Program-made: the position numbers and the translations under genes
Notes under the pieces: generated by a model
Told to the model about the DNA's origin: nothing
Database searches by the model: none
What the model saw: only the letters and a program-made list of their open reading frames with translations
NCBI GenBank assembly: GCA_949295065.1
Contig: CASFJQ010000008.1
Coordinates: forward strand, 1-64,000
Origin: an uncultured Parabacteroides sp.
GTDB lineage: Bacteria; Bacteroidota; Bacteroidia; Bacteroidales; Tannerellaceae
DNA: 64,000 nucleotides
Reading direction: 5' to 3'
Shown: positions 26,975 to 36,628 of the stretch, in pieces
Layout: every line of letters starts with the position of its first letter
Numbering within the stretch: position 1 is the stretch's first letter

Positions 26975-28966
26975 ATGAAAGGTTTGCGAATCATACCACT
27001 GATGCTTCTATGCATTCCGATGTCATACGGGCAAAACAACGCTCCGGCTATTCCAATGGTGGAAATCCCGGCAGGAAGTTTCTATATGGGCGGAATGGGC
27101 GAAGGCGAAGATTACGACGAAGCTCCGGCGCATAAAGTAAACATCAGCCGCCCGTTCCTGATGAGTGAGACTGAAATAACAAACGCGCAATTCGAGCAAT
27201 TCATGCCTGAACACAGAAAATACAGAGGCAAAAACGGGTTTTCAACGGAAGATGACGAGGCTGTTGTTTACGTTTCATATCAGGAAGCTGTTGACTTCTG
27301 CAAATGGCTCAGCAAAAAAGAAGGTAAAAACTATCGTCTGCCGACTGAAGCAGAATGGGAATATGCTTGTCATGCTGGAAATTATTTCCCTTTTTCAACA
27401 GGTGATGGTTTGCCTGCAGAATATCATAAGAACCAACAAACAGCCAGAAACCTGAAACCGCTATCTCTGAAAGTAAAGCAAACTCCGCCTAATGCATTCG
27501 GACTTTATGATATGCACGGAAATGTTGAAGAATGGTGTCTGGACTGGTATGGACCATATACTGCTGAAGAAAAGACTGACCCGGCTGGCTATGAAAACGG
27601 AATATATCGAGTGACACGTGGCGGAAGCCATAACACTCCGGAAAAATATCTCCGCACAACCAACCGTATGGCTATGATTCCTGAAGACAAACATTCACAG
27701 ACCGGATTCAGGATTGTGCAGGCAGATGAAAAACCCGGCACATTACTTCCGATGCCAACTCCGGAATTGTTCCGGCAAAATGTATCGCAAAAAAATTTCA
27801 AATGGGAAGACAAAGGCAAAATCCCGGTTTTCAAAACGCCTCAGGTTTATGTGAAAGAACCGGGATGTGATTCCGGGACTCCTTTCTTCGCGCACAATCA
27901 CCAACCGTCAATCACATGGTGCGACAATGGAGATTTGCTAGCCATATGGTTTTCCGCGAATCAGGAAAACGGAAGAGATATGGTTGTGCTTGCATCAAGA
28001 CTCAGACAAGGGAATGACACTTGGGACGAGCCTTCGCTGTTCTTCAAAGTTCCTGACCGAAACATGACCGGTTCGGCAATAATGAACGACAAAAACGGAA
28101 CTTTATACCATATTAACGGAGTTGAAGCTTCGGGCGACTGGCAAAATCTTATGATGGTTCAACGCACAAGCAATGACAACGGCGTAACGTGGAGCAGTCC
28201 GCAAATTATAGCTCCGGAACACACAACTCGCCATCAGGTAATAAGCGGTACAATCGTAACTCGTGAAGGTTGGCTTGTCCAGGCTTGCGATGCCGGACCA
28301 GGCAGTCACGACGGAGCAGCTATACATATAAGTAAAGACAAAGGAAAAAATTGGAACGACCCATGGGACGGTGCACCTCTACCCGACTTCAAAGACGGCG
28401 GAAAAGGTTCGACTATAGCAGGAATTCATGCAGGAATAGTTCAGCTCAACAATGGAAACTTTATGGCTTTGGGCAGAGGAAACAGCATAAAGAATAAAGA
28501 AGGAGAGCTGCGAATGCCTATGAGTATATCAGATGATGAAGGAAAAACCTGGACATATCATGCTTCAGAGTTTCCTCCAATTGACGGCGGACAAAGACTA
28601 GTGTTGATGCGACTAAATGAAGGTGCGTTGCTGTTGATTTCTTTTACTGATCATCCGACACGAACTCCTGAAGAAAAGCGAGGTATGATTTTCAAGGATA
28701 AAAACGGTAAAGAATTCAGAGGTTATGGTCTATACGCTGCCGTATCATATGACGACGGCAAAACATGGCCGGTAAAGAAACTTATTACCGACGGACAAGA
28801 AAGATTCCTGAATGGAGGAGCATGGACTCAATGGTTCCTTATGAGCAACACACAGGCTGAACCCAGAGGATATATGGCTGCAACACAATCACCGGACAAT
28901 ATGATTCATCTGGTGAGCAGTAGAATATATTATTCATTCAATCTTAAATGGATTGAAACACCTTAA
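26975..28966 (+). CDS. Exported fusion of a SUMF1-like domain and a sialidase-like domain
   Basis: A 663-residue exported protein with two domains. After a signal peptide (MKGLRIIPLMLLCIPMSYGQ), residues 25-250 form a formylglycine-generating-enzyme/SUMF1-like fold: MVEIPAGSFYMGG, SETEITNAQFEQF, YRLPTEAEWEYACHAG, GLYDMHGNVEEWC and a C-terminal RGGSHNT ... GFRIV. The two active-site cysteines of true FGE, expected near the RGGS segment, are missing, so this domain is probably binding or structural. Residues 290-655 form a BNR/sialidase-like propeller with four Asp boxes (399-406, 453-460, 519-526, 591-598; S-x-D-x-G-x-T/N-W). Catalysis on sialic acid is not proven; exo-sialidases also need an Arg triad that I could not assign. 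SusC/SusD lie downstream. Confidence 0.85.
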   Translation: MKGLRIIPLMLLCIPMSYGQNNAPAIPMVEIPAGSFYMGGMGEGEDYDEAPAHKVNISRPFLMSETEITNAQFEQFMPEHRKYRGKNGFSTEDDEAVVYVSYQEAVDFCKWLSKKEGKNYRLPTEAEWEYACHAGNYFPFSTGDGLPAEYHKNQQTARNLKPLSLKVKQTPPNAFGLYDMHGNVEEWCLDWYGPYTAEEKTDPAGYENGIYRVTRGGSHNTPEKYLRTTNRMAMIPEDKHSQTGFRIVQADEKPGTLLPMPTPELFRQNVSQKNFKWEDKGKIPVFKTPQVYVKEPGCDSGTPFFAHNHQPSITWCDNGDLLAIWFSANQENGRDMVVLASRLRQGNDTWDEPSLFFKVPDRNMTGSAIMNDKNGTLYHINGVEASGDWQNLMMVQRTSNDNGVTWSSPQIIAPEHTTRHQVISGTIVTREGWLVQACDAGPGSHDGAAIHISKDKGKNWNDPWDGAPLPDFKDGGKGSTIAGIHAGIVQLNNGNFMALGRGNSIKNKEGELRMPMSISDDEGKTWTYHASEFPPIDGGQRLVLMRLNEGALLLISFTDHPTRTPEEKRGMIFKDKNGKEFRGYGLYAAVSYDDGKTWPVKKLITDGQERFLNGGAWTQWFLMSNTQAEPRGYMAATQSPDNMIHLVSSRIYYSFNLKWIETP

Positions 28967-29115
28967 TATTTCAGCAGAAACATGGTAGTGTTTTTGTTGA
29001 AATGTCAAGTGTTTCCATAAAAACAACAGGAAGTTTTCTGAAGCAAGTTTCACAAAAATTCAAATAAGTACGGAAGAAAATCTGATTGCATTCGGATATA
29101 ATTTCACCTATGTCA

Positions 29116-29301
29116 TTAAGTAATTCAAGTTTTGCAAGTTGCTCAACTTAAAAGTTAACAAGGCTTCAGATACAAGTTTACAAGGTCAAAATGCCTGTAA
29201 CTTTATAAGTTGTTATCTAAAAACTCTTGTTATTGTTAACTTGTCTTCTTGTCAACTTGTTACCTGCAAGTTGAGCTTGCGAAACTTGAGTTATATATAT
29301 A
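29116..29301. repeat. Family B foldback repeat (long copy)
   Basis: Fills much of the 509-bp gap before susC. The left end is CAAGTTTTGCAAGTTGCTC, then AAGTTAACAAGGCTTCAGAT. The right arm is GTTAACTTGTCTTC / TTGTCAACTTGTTACCTG, and it closes with AAGTTGAGCTTGCGAAACTT. The outer words are complementary, making a long stem. The rest of the gap (28967-29115) shows nothing I can assign. Confidence 0.75.
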
Positions 29302-29341
29302 AAGTTAACAGATTTTTTTTATAAATTATCCTTAGGTAGTA

Positions 29342-29370
29342 TTGCTTTATTAGTTTTTTTTATATCTTTA
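29342..29370 (+). promoter_or_regulatory. Possible promoter of the susC-susD operon
   Basis: TTG (29342-29344), 18 nt, TATCTTTA (29363-29370): one mismatch in the -7 box and a short -33. About 100 nt of leader would precede susC. Confidence 0.35.
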
Positions 29371-29475
29371 CGGCGTTTAAGCTTACTAAGACAAGCACAA
29401 TAAGTCTTTAAGCCATGAAACACTATTTTGAGATATTAATAATTATTAGTGTTAACCAGTAATATGTAAAAACTT

Positions 29476-32457
29476 ATGCGACAGAAAAAGATGTTAACCA
29501 CATTCAGACATTCGAGAATGGTAGCAGCCTCGATGTTGATGTCTTTCTGCATGACTGGTGCTGTATTTGCACAGAAAGCAGTTATTAAGGGAAACGTTGT
29601 TGATGAAAATGGTGAACCAATTATCGGTGCTAATATTCTGGTAAAAGGTTCCACAAATGGTACAATTACCGACATTAACGGTAATTATTCTCTGGAAGTG
29701 GAGAATGCAAAAAACACAGTTTTGCAAATCTCCTACATCGGATATAATTCTGTTGAAGAAGCGGTCAAGGGACGTAAGGATGTTTCTTTCAAACTTGAAC
29801 CTTCTGTAGTAAACTTGGGTGAAGTTGTAGCTATCGGTTACGGTACTCAGACTCGCCGTGAGATTACAGGTTCTGTAGCAAATGTATCAGAAGAAAACTT
29901 CAACAAAGGTGTTACTCGTGATGCATCAGACTTGCTGCAAGGTAAAGTTGCAGGTTTGACAATTACATCAGGTTCAGGTGATGTAACTCGTAGCTCACAA
30001 ATCCAGTTGCGTGGTACTTCAACATTGCAGAACGACCAGGGTCCGATGATCGTTATCGATGGTGTTCCTGGTGGTGATATGTCAACTGTATCTCCAACAG
30101 ATATCGAATCAATCTCAGTTTTGAAAGACGCATCTTCAGCTGCAATCTACGGTTCACGTGCAGCAGGTGGTGTTATCTTGATTACGACAAAACGTGGTTC
30201 AGGCTCAAAAACACAAATCAACTACGACGGTTATGTTACAGCTTCAACTGTTTCTAACAAACCTGATATGCTAAACGCTCAGGAATGGAGAGACGCGAAC
30301 AAGGAATTGGGCAATGATATTTCTATATATGACGGATATACAGCAGATACCGACTGGTTTGATGAAATGTTGAGAACTGGTATTTCACAGAACCACTCAT
30401 TGTCATTGTCTGGTGGTACATCAAAGAGTAACTACCGTGCTTCTTATACATACATGGACCGTAAAGGTATCGCACGCGATAACTGGATGAAACGCCACAG
30501 TTTCCGCTTCCAGTTCCAGCAGCGCGCATTGAACGACAAATTGCGTATCGGATTGACAGGTTCAACAACTTTGACAGATATGCAGATGCCGTTTGCCGAC
30601 GACTATATCCTTGCATACAATATGCTTCCTGTTTATCCGGTATTCAACGAGGATGGTTCATATTTCACAGCTGCCAACAATAATTATGACCAAGGTAACC
30701 CGGTTCAGAACCAGGATCAGAACTACAAGAAGAGAAACAACATCTACTTCTATGGCCAGGGCGACGTTCAATACACTATCATAAGCGGTTTGACAGCTAA
30801 AGTCAACTTGTACAAGAGCCGTTTCTCAAGCGACTACAGCGAATGGCAAGACCCTAATAACTCAAGAGGTCAAGAGCCTGGAGGTGTAGCAATTCGTCAG
30901 AACCGTACTTGGGACCGCGAATTGATGGAATGGACAGCAAACTACAACAAGGCATTCGGCAACGAAGAGCAGCACAAGATTGACGCCATCATCGGTTATT
31001 CTTGGGAAACAAACAAATATGCCGACCAATACGCGAAAGCCACAAAATTTGCTGTAAGCCAAATGGGTGCGGACAATATCCAGAGCGGTAACTTGCTGAA
31101 AATCGGCGATGTAACTTCTAGCCGCAACGAATATAAGCTGATTTCTTTGTTTGCCCGTGCTCACTATAGCTACAAGGAAAAATATATGATTACAGCTACT
31201 GTTCGTCGAGATGGTTCCTCTAAATTTGGTGCTAATCATAAGTGGGGTACTTTCCCATCAGTATCTGCAGCTTGGGGTATCAGCCAGGAAAGCTTCATGG
31301 AAGGCATAAAATGGGTCAATGACTTGAAATTGCGCGCCGGTTATGGTGTTACTGGTAACCAGGACGGTTTGCAGCCTTACAAATCTCTCGAGTTGTATCA
31401 GGCTTCGGGAACCTACTATAGCAACGGTTCACAGCTGACAGCATTTAAGGTTTCACAGAACGCGAACCCTGATTTGAAATGGGAACAGACATCTATGTTG
31501 AATGTCGGTTTGGACTTCACTTTGTTCAACAGCCGCTTGAACGGTACAATTGAATGGTATAGCAAACAAACTTCAGATATGTTGTACACTTACAAAGTTC
31601 CGACTCCTACATATGTTTACGACCAGATTGCTGCAAACGTAGGTGATATGAGCAATAAAGGTGTTGAAATATTGTTGAACTTGGACGTTATCCGTAACAA
31701 GAACTTCACATGGAATACATCTATCAACCTTGCACACAACAAGAACGAGATTACAAAATTGTCTAACGACCTGTACTCAACAGACCGTATATATGTCGGT
31801 GACCCATGGATTCGTGGTGCATCAGGCGTGACTTCACACGTTGTTGAAGAAGGTTATCCAGTTGGTCAGTTCTTTATGTTGAAATGCGACGGTATCGATG
31901 AAAACGGTAAATTCATTATCGAAGATATCAACGGTGACGGACAGATTACAGATGACGACCGTACATATTGCGGCGATGCTCAGCCAGATTTGACTTACGG
32001 ATGGAACAACACATTCTCTTGGAAGAATTGGGATGCCAGCTTCTTTATCCGTGGTACTATAGGTAACAAGGTATTGAACAACCCGGTTGCAGCTTACGGT
32101 AACAATACATATATCTCAGGTTGCAACGCAATGAAGAACGACAATTTGATGACTATGCGCGAGAACTCACGTGTATGTTCATACTATATTGAAGACGCTT
32201 CATTCGCCCGTTTGGACAATATGTCAATCGGATATACATTCAACACAAAGAAAATAGACTGGTTGACAAAGGCCCGTGTCTATGTAGCAGCTCAGAACTT
32301 GTTCGTAATCACTGGTTATTCAGGTTTGGACCCAGAAGTTGAAAACTTCCGCGGTGAGGCAAGCGACGCTAACGCAGGTTTGTCACCGGGTATCGAACCT
32401 CGTAACTATATGCCTAAGGCTCGCTCATTTACATTTGGTGTTAACTTAACATTCTAA
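29476..32457 (+). CDS. SusC/RagA-type TonB-dependent outer-membrane transporter
   Basis: A 993-residue SusC-like protein that imports glycans or peptides across the outer membrane with its SusD lid. The N-terminus has a long basic leader and signal peptide (to about FAQ, residue 33). A CarboxypepD_reg-like domain follows (about 34-110: IKGNVVDENGEPIIGANILVKG), then a TonB box/plug region (LGEVVAIGYGTQTRREITGS) with the SusC signature SDLLQGKVAGLTI and ISVLKDASSAAIYGSRAAGG. The remainder is a 22-strand-type barrel ending in FTFGVNLTF with a terminal Phe. There is no N-terminal STN extension, so signalling to an anti-sigma factor is unlikely. susD follows after 14 bp. No HTCS or ECF regulator lies nearby, so the substrate is open. 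Confidence 0.95.
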   Translation: MRQKKMLTTFRHSRMVAASMLMSFCMTGAVFAQKAVIKGNVVDENGEPIIGANILVKGSTNGTITDINGNYSLEVENAKNTVLQISYIGYNSVEEAVKGRKDVSFKLEPSVVNLGEVVAIGYGTQTRREITGSVANVSEENFNKGVTRDASDLLQGKVAGLTITSGSGDVTRSSQIQLRGTSTLQNDQGPMIVIDGVPGGDMSTVSPTDIESISVLKDASSAAIYGSRAAGGVILITTKRGSGSKTQINYDGYVTASTVSNKPDMLNAQEWRDANKELGNDISIYDGYTADTDWFDEMLRTGISQNHSLSLSGGTSKSNYRASYTYMDRKGIARDNWMKRHSFRFQFQQRALNDKLRIGLTGSTTLTDMQMPFADDYILAYNMLPVYPVFNEDGSYFTAANNNYDQGNPVQNQDQNYKKRNNIYFYGQGDVQYTIISGLTAKVNLYKSRFSSDYSEWQDPNNSRGQEPGGVAIRQNRTWDRELMEWTANYNKAFGNEEQHKIDAIIGYSWETNKYADQYAKATKFAVSQMGADNIQSGNLLKIGDVTSSRNEYKLISLFARAHYSYKEKYMITATVRRDGSSKFGANHKWGTFPSVSAAWGISQESFMEGIKWVNDLKLRAGYGVTGNQDGLQPYKSLELYQASGTYYSNGSQLTAFKVSQNANPDLKWEQTSMLNVGLDFTLFNSRLNGTIEWYSKQTSDMLYTYKVPTPTYVYDQIAANVGDMSNKGVEILLNLDVIRNKNFTWNTSINLAHNKNEITKLSNDLYSTDRIYVGDPWIRGASGVTSHVVEEGYPVGQFFMLKCDGIDENGKFIIEDINGDGQITDDDRTYCGDAQPDLTYGWNNTFSWKNWDASFFIRGTIGNKVLNNPVAAYGNNTYISGCNAMKNDNLMTMRENSRVCSYYIEDASFARLDNMSIGYTFNTKKIDWLTKARVYVAAQNLFVITGYSGLDPEVENFRGEASDANAGLSPGIEPRNYMPKARSFTFGVNLTF

Positions 32458-32471
32458 TCTGATTAAGCTAT

Positions 32472-34046
32472 ATGAAAAAGAAAAATATATTATCGCTATT
32501 TCTTGCCGGTGCGGCTATGATGATTACGCCGTCGTGCATGAACTTGGACGAAACAGTCTACGACAAATTGCCCGCAGAAGATTTTGGCAAAACAGAAGTT
32601 GAAATAAACGCGCTTGTTGGTAGCGTACACAAAACACTGAAAAAGTATTGGCCAGGAGACTTCCGTGTCCTGTCAGAAAACGGAGGCTCTGTAGCTGTGA
32701 CTCCTACACGAAGAGGTGGTGACTGGTACGACGGCGGTCAGTACAGGGAAATGTATATGCACACATGGACAGCCAACACCAGTGCAATTAAAAATGCATG
32801 GAGTGCTGCTTCAAGTGCAATCGGTACTTGCAATGCGACTATCGAGGTCCTTAAGAATTCTGATATATTAACAGACCAGACCAAAACAACAAAAATATCA
32901 GAAGTAAGAGGTGTTCGTGCATTCTGGTATTATGCGATGTTGGATAACTGGGGTAACATTCCTTTGGTAACAGACTATAACGATAAGGAATTGCCTACAT
33001 GCAAAACAAGACAGGAAGTGTTCGACTGGCTTGTAAGCGAAGTTGAGGAAATATCGGCAACTTGCCCTGACGCGTCTGCCGAAACATACGGCGACTTCAC
33101 GAAAGGAGCTGCTTACACGCTGCTTGCAAAGTTATACCTGAACGCTGATGCATGGGGAGTGACTACTTCCGCCAACAACTACGATAAAGTTGTTGAATAT
33201 TGCGACAAGGTCATGGCTATAGATTATTATATCCTTGAACCGGATTGGTCTGCAAACTTCAATGTGTCAAACAACAACTCTAGAGAGGCCATCTTTGCCT
33301 GCTCATTCTCAAGCACTGACACAGAAGACCAGAACCAGATGATGAACCAGACCCTTCACTACAAGGATTATCTTGCTTTAGGCGGAAGTTATAAATCTAC
33401 TTGGAACGGTGTCTGCGCTCAGCCGGAATATGTTAAATTGTTCCCGGACGACGACCCACGTAAAGACGCTACATTCCTGACAGGCGTGATGGTAGATATC
33501 ACAACAGGCGAGCCAATCATCACAGACCACGGTTTCGTTTTGGATCATACTATTGATGTTGAAATGTTGCCTGGAACTGAATATGACGGAACAACATGGG
33601 GAGCAGTCAACCAGCACGACGGAGCGCGTTGCTTCAAATGGGAATTCGCCAAGGACTTGGTTGACGCCATGGAAAATGACTTCCATATCTTCCGCCTTGC
33701 CGACGTTTACCTGATGAAAGCAGAAGCATTGCTTCGTGGTGGAGGAAATGTAGGCGAAGCTACAAAACTTGTAAATGCTATCCGCGAACGTGCATACGGC
33801 AATGCCGACCATAACTATTCAACTGTCACACTTGCCGAAGTCCAGCTGGAACGCCGCCTGGAATTGGCATGGGAAAACACATCCCGCCAGGATGATATCC
33901 GCTTCGGATGCTTCGAACAAGGTATGTGGCCGGCTTCTAATTGCACAAGGGCTACAGGCGAACACTTGAAACTGTATCCGGTTTCACAGGATGCATGGCA
34001 GTCAAATCCGAATTTGACTCAGAATCCAGGTTATCCGGCATTCTAA
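32472..34046 (+). CDS. SusD/RagB-type nutrient-binding lipoprotein
   Basis: A 524-residue surface lipoprotein that caps the SusC barrel. Signal peptide with lipobox TPSC (acylated Cys22), followed by MNLDETVYDKLP, the usual SusD opening. TPR-like helical stretches include VRGVRAFWYYAMLDNWGNIPLVT and TKGAAYTLLAKLYLNA. The C-terminal RagB/SusD domain contains FHIFRLADVYLMKAEALLRGGG ... VNAIRERAYG and ends LTQNPGYPAF. It lies 14 bp after susC and is followed by a clear terminator, so the operon is just these two genes. Aromatic binding-site residues cannot be used to guess the ligand from sequence alone. Confidence 0.95.
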   Translation: MKKKNILSLFLAGAAMMITPSCMNLDETVYDKLPAEDFGKTEVEINALVGSVHKTLKKYWPGDFRVLSENGGSVAVTPTRRGGDWYDGGQYREMYMHTWTANTSAIKNAWSAASSAIGTCNATIEVLKNSDILTDQTKTTKISEVRGVRAFWYYAMLDNWGNIPLVTDYNDKELPTCKTRQEVFDWLVSEVEEISATCPDASAETYGDFTKGAAYTLLAKLYLNADAWGVTTSANNYDKVVEYCDKVMAIDYYILEPDWSANFNVSNNNSREAIFACSFSSTDTEDQNQMMNQTLHYKDYLALGGSYKSTWNGVCAQPEYVKLFPDDDPRKDATFLTGVMVDITTGEPIITDHGFVLDHTIDVEMLPGTEYDGTTWGAVNQHDGARCFKWEFAKDLVDAMENDFHIFRLADVYLMKAEALLRGGGNVGEATKLVNAIRERAYGNADHNYSTVTLAEVQLERRLELAWENTSRQDDIRFGCFEQGMWPASNCTRATGEHLKLYPVSQDAWQSNPNLTQNPGYPAF

Positions 34047-34080
34047 TATGAATAAATAGAACTAATTCATAATTAATAAA

Positions 34081-34115
34081 AGAGCAGTTGTTTAACAAAG
34101 GCAACTGCTCTTTTT
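34081..34115 (+). terminator. Terminator of the susC-susD operon
   Basis: AGAGCAGTTG, a loop, CAACTGCTCT, then TTTTAT; the stem is strong. It lies 35 bp after the susD stop. Confidence 0.88.
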
Positions 34116-34174
34116 ATATTTATCATGTCCGGTTTTTTTACGGCACATTTCAGAATTCATTCCCAAATTTCTAT

Positions 34175-34182
34175 TAATTTTG
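34175..34182 (+). promoter_or_regulatory. Candidate -7 box for the NamZ-type gene
   Basis: TAATTTTG matches TANNTTTG. The closest TTT to a -33 box is 23-24 nt upstream, so only partial support. The leader to the ATG at 34237 would be about 50 nt. Confidence 0.4.
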
Positions 34183-34236
34183 TCGGATTAATAAAAAAGG
34201 ATAAATAACATAACTGCAATAAGAAAGGAATGCAAT

Positions 34237-35424
34237 ATGAAGTTATTTAACAAGCTGTTGCTGCTTAGTATTTGTTTATTTTTCAGCTATTATTCATTTG
34301 CTGAATCAATGGATATAAGGGTAGGTGCCGAAAGAGTTGATGTTGTAACACGTCTGCTTAAAGACAAAAAGGTCGGACTGGTTGTCAACCAAACATCAAT
34401 ACTTGAAAAAGAAAACAAGCACTTGTTGGATGTACTTTTGGAAGAAGGTATCAATGTTGTTAAAGTATTTGCTCCGGAACATGGTTTCAGAGGAACTACA
34501 GATGCAGGTGTAGAAGTGAAGGACAGCAAAGATTTGAAAACCGGAGTTCCCATCATATCAATCTATGGCAAGAACAAAAAACCTCAGGCTGAACAGTTGA
34601 AAAACATTGATATCATGGTTTTTGACATTCAGGATGTAGGTGCCAGATTCTACACATACATAAGTACACTTCACTATGTAATGGAATCATGTGCCGAGAA
34701 TGAAAAAAGGCTTATAATACTTGACCGACCGAATCCAAATGATTTCATCGACGGACCGATACGCCAGCCTGAATTTAAATCATTCGTAGGTATGGATGCG
34801 TTACCCATATTGCACGGACTTACAGTAGGCGAACTTGCATGGATGATGAACGGAGAAGGATGGATTTTGAATACACCGGACACTTGCGATATACACATTG
34901 TAAAGATAGAGAACTGGAAACATGGAGATCCGTATTGGTTGCCTGTAAAACCTTCACCAAATCTTCCTAACGACCAGTCCATTCGTCTTTACCCTTCACT
35001 ATGCTTTTTTGAAGCAACTCCTATAAGCGTTGGACGTGGTACTTATTTCCCATTTCAGGTATTAGGTTATCCTGACCCCAAATTTGGAGAATATACATTT
35101 ACTCCTTGTTCATTACCGGGATTCGATACAAATCCGATGCATAAAGATAAAATGTGCTATGGCGTTAACTTGCAGGAATATCCTTTTGAAGGAGGATTGA
35201 CGTTGAGATTCGTTATGGAATTCTACGAAAAATGCGACAGAAATCCAGATTTCTTCTTTAAACGCAAAAGATGGTTCGATTTGCTTTCGGGAACAGACAA
35301 ACTTCGAGAGCAGATTATACAAGGTTTAACTGAGGAAGAAATAAAAGCTTCATGGCAGGAAGACCTCAACAAATATAAGGAAATGAGAAAAAAATATCTT
35401 CTATATCCTGATTACGAAAAATAA
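34237..35424 (+). CDS. DUF1343/NamZ-type exo-beta-N-acetylmuramidase
   Basis: A 395-residue exported protein of the DUF1343 family, whose characterised member NamZ removes terminal MurNAc from peptidoglycan fragments (glycoside hydrolase family 171). There is a signal peptide to about residue 23. The family core is visible: LLKDKKVGLVVNQTS, FAPEHGFRG with the likely catalytic Glu81 and His82, the IYGKNKKP loop, DIQDVGARFYTY, LDRPNPNDF and ILHGLTVGELAWMMNGEGW. It is a single-gene unit between two strong terminators, directly after the susCD operon. With MurI and an M23 peptidase further on, it suggests cell-wall turnover or scavenging. NamZ activity is inferred from family membership. Confidence 0.88.
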   Translation: MKLFNKLLLLSICLFFSYYSFAESMDIRVGAERVDVVTRLLKDKKVGLVVNQTSILEKENKHLLDVLLEEGINVVKVFAPEHGFRGTTDAGVEVKDSKDLKTGVPIISIYGKNKKPQAEQLKNIDIMVFDIQDVGARFYTYISTLHYVMESCAENEKRLIILDRPNPNDFIDGPIRQPEFKSFVGMDALPILHGLTVGELAWMMNGEGWILNTPDTCDIHIVKIENWKHGDPYWLPVKPSPNLPNDQSIRLYPSLCFFEATPISVGRGTYFPFQVLGYPDPKFGEYTFTPCSLPGFDTNPMHKDKMCYGVNLQEYPFEGGLTLRFVMEFYEKCDRNPDFFFKRKRWFDLLSGTDKLREQIIQGLTEEEIKASWQEDLNKYKEMRKKYLLYPDYEK

Positions 35425-35440
35425 TGGAATTGTGATTACT

Positions 35441-35484
35441 AAAAGAGCTGTGTTACCAAAGGTTAATTGGTACACAGCTTTTTC
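35441..35484 (+). terminator. Terminator of the NamZ-type gene
   Basis: AAAGAGCTGTGTTACC pairs with GGTACACAGCTTTTT around a short loop. It also faces the convergent META gene. Confidence 0.85.
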
Positions 35485-35507
35485 TATTTCGTAGAATACT
35501 AATTCTA

Positions 35508-35951
35508 TTATTTCTTCTCCAATAACATAATAGGATTTTTAGACTCATCACACAATGATATGCGTGTAACAGGCTTTGCCTTGCTCTTAGATTCAAAATA
35601 TTTTACGCCATTCAGCAACTTAAGCAAATTATCCTCAACAGTCATATCAGGACAAGCCATACGAGTTGAACCAACTTGCGGGAAAGAAATCATCTCACTA
35701 TTGGACTCATCAATATCCAATGAACCGATTATTCGGTTACAACCGGTATTGCCAGACAATCGTTTTTCTTTCAAGTCAAAGGAAAGGAATGGTAAAGGAT
35801 TATCTGAAGACAATGACTTACCTTCAAGCTCGATTACATTCCACTCGCCTTCAAGCTCGTTAATATCTGTAATTGCCATATATTGTGAACGACATCCAGA
35901 TAATATAACAATACTTGCCAGAACCAATATTATTGAAGATAATAATTTCAT
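35508..35951 (-). CDS. META-domain lipoprotein (HslJ-like), second of a tandem pair
   Basis: A 147-residue lipoprotein with lipobox LSGC (Cys20). The mature part is a META/HslJ domain: LEGEWNVIELEGKSL, PFLSFDLKEKRLSGNTGCNRIIG, then PQVGSTRMACPDMTVEDNLLKLLNGVKYF and a final strand KNPIMLLEKK. The GNTGCNR and MACPD cysteines recur in its neighbour, so a disulphide between them is plausible. HslJ-like proteins are associated with heat- or envelope-stress responses in other bacteria; the function here is unknown. Two base pairs separate it from its upstream paralogue, so the two are co-transcribed and most likely arose by tandem duplication. Confidence 0.85.
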   Translation of the reverse strand: MKLLSSIILVLASIVILSGCRSQYMAITDINELEGEWNVIELEGKSLSSDNPLPFLSFDLKEKRLSGNTGCNRIIGSLDIDESNSEMISFPQVGSTRMACPDMTVEDNLLKLLNGVKYFESKSKAKPVTRISLCDESKNPIMLLEKK

Positions 35952-35953
35952 AT

Positions 35954-36379
35954 TTACTTATTCAGGACAAACAAAGTGTTACCATTTTCATCAACCAACA
36001 GCAATTCGTTTGCGCTCTTGCCTGATTTTACAGAACGTACAGCCTCCATAGTCTGGAAAATCTTTGTTTCCAAATCCATATTAGGACAAGCCATCATTGT
36101 TGCTGCAGCCTGATTAATCTTCAAAGCGGCTTCATCTTTGTCGTTCAGGACTACTGAAGTATTAAAAATATTGCATCCCGCATTTCCATGCAATTTCTTA
36201 GCTTCCATATCGAATTCCATGAAAGGTCCGTTTTCTTCAGCTGTAATTGCTTCTCCTTTGACCTCAACAATATTCCATTTTCCATCCAATTGTTTTACAT
36301 TGACTTTAGAACCAGAACATGCCACCATAGAAACTGCCATTGCAGGAATCATAAGTGCATACATAAACAACTTCTTCAT
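35954..36379 (-). CDS. META-domain lipoprotein (HslJ-like), first of a tandem pair
   Basis: Starts at ATG 36379 (MKKLFMYALM); an ATG four codons earlier is possible. The 141-residue product has a signal with lipobox MVAC (Cys21) and a META domain that parallels the downstream gene: LDGKWNIVEVKGEAI, PFMEFDMEAKKLHGNAGCNIFN and ATMMACPNMDLETKIFQTME. The two share the order of motifs and the paired cysteines but differ across most positions, so the duplication is old. No promoter box was recognised; the upstream gap to the MATE gene is filled by a family B repeat. Confidence 0.85.
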   Translation of the reverse strand: MKKLFMYALMIPAMAVSMVACSGSKVNVKQLDGKWNIVEVKGEAITAEENGPFMEFDMEAKKLHGNAGCNIFNTSVVLNDKDEAALKINQAAATMMACPNMDLETKIFQTMEAVRSVKSGKSANELLLVDENGNTLFVLNK

Positions 36380-36413
36380 AAAATAAAACATTTATATTCG
36401 TTAGTAATTAATC

Positions 36414-36556
36414 TTAAAGTTGACAAGGCTTCAGAAACGAGTTGACAAGGAATATTAAATTGAAAACTACAAACCGGTAAACTTTGAGGTTAAAATCATC
36501 GTCAACTTATTCACTTATCAACTTCTTTATCTGAAAGTCGAGCTTACGAAACAAAA
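36414..36556. repeat. Family B foldback repeat
   Basis: AAAGTTGACAAGGCTTCAGA and ACGAGTTGACAAGG on the left, ATCGTCAACTTATTC / ATCAACTTCTTTATCTG on the right, closing with AAGTCGAGCTTACGAAAC. It is in the gap between the MATE gene and the META pair. Confidence 0.72.
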
Positions 36557-36628
36557 GACCTTCCAATCTTATAGACGCTAAAAAGAGGTAATTTGTTCTG
36601 AGCAGGCATAACATTTAACCAACGTTAA

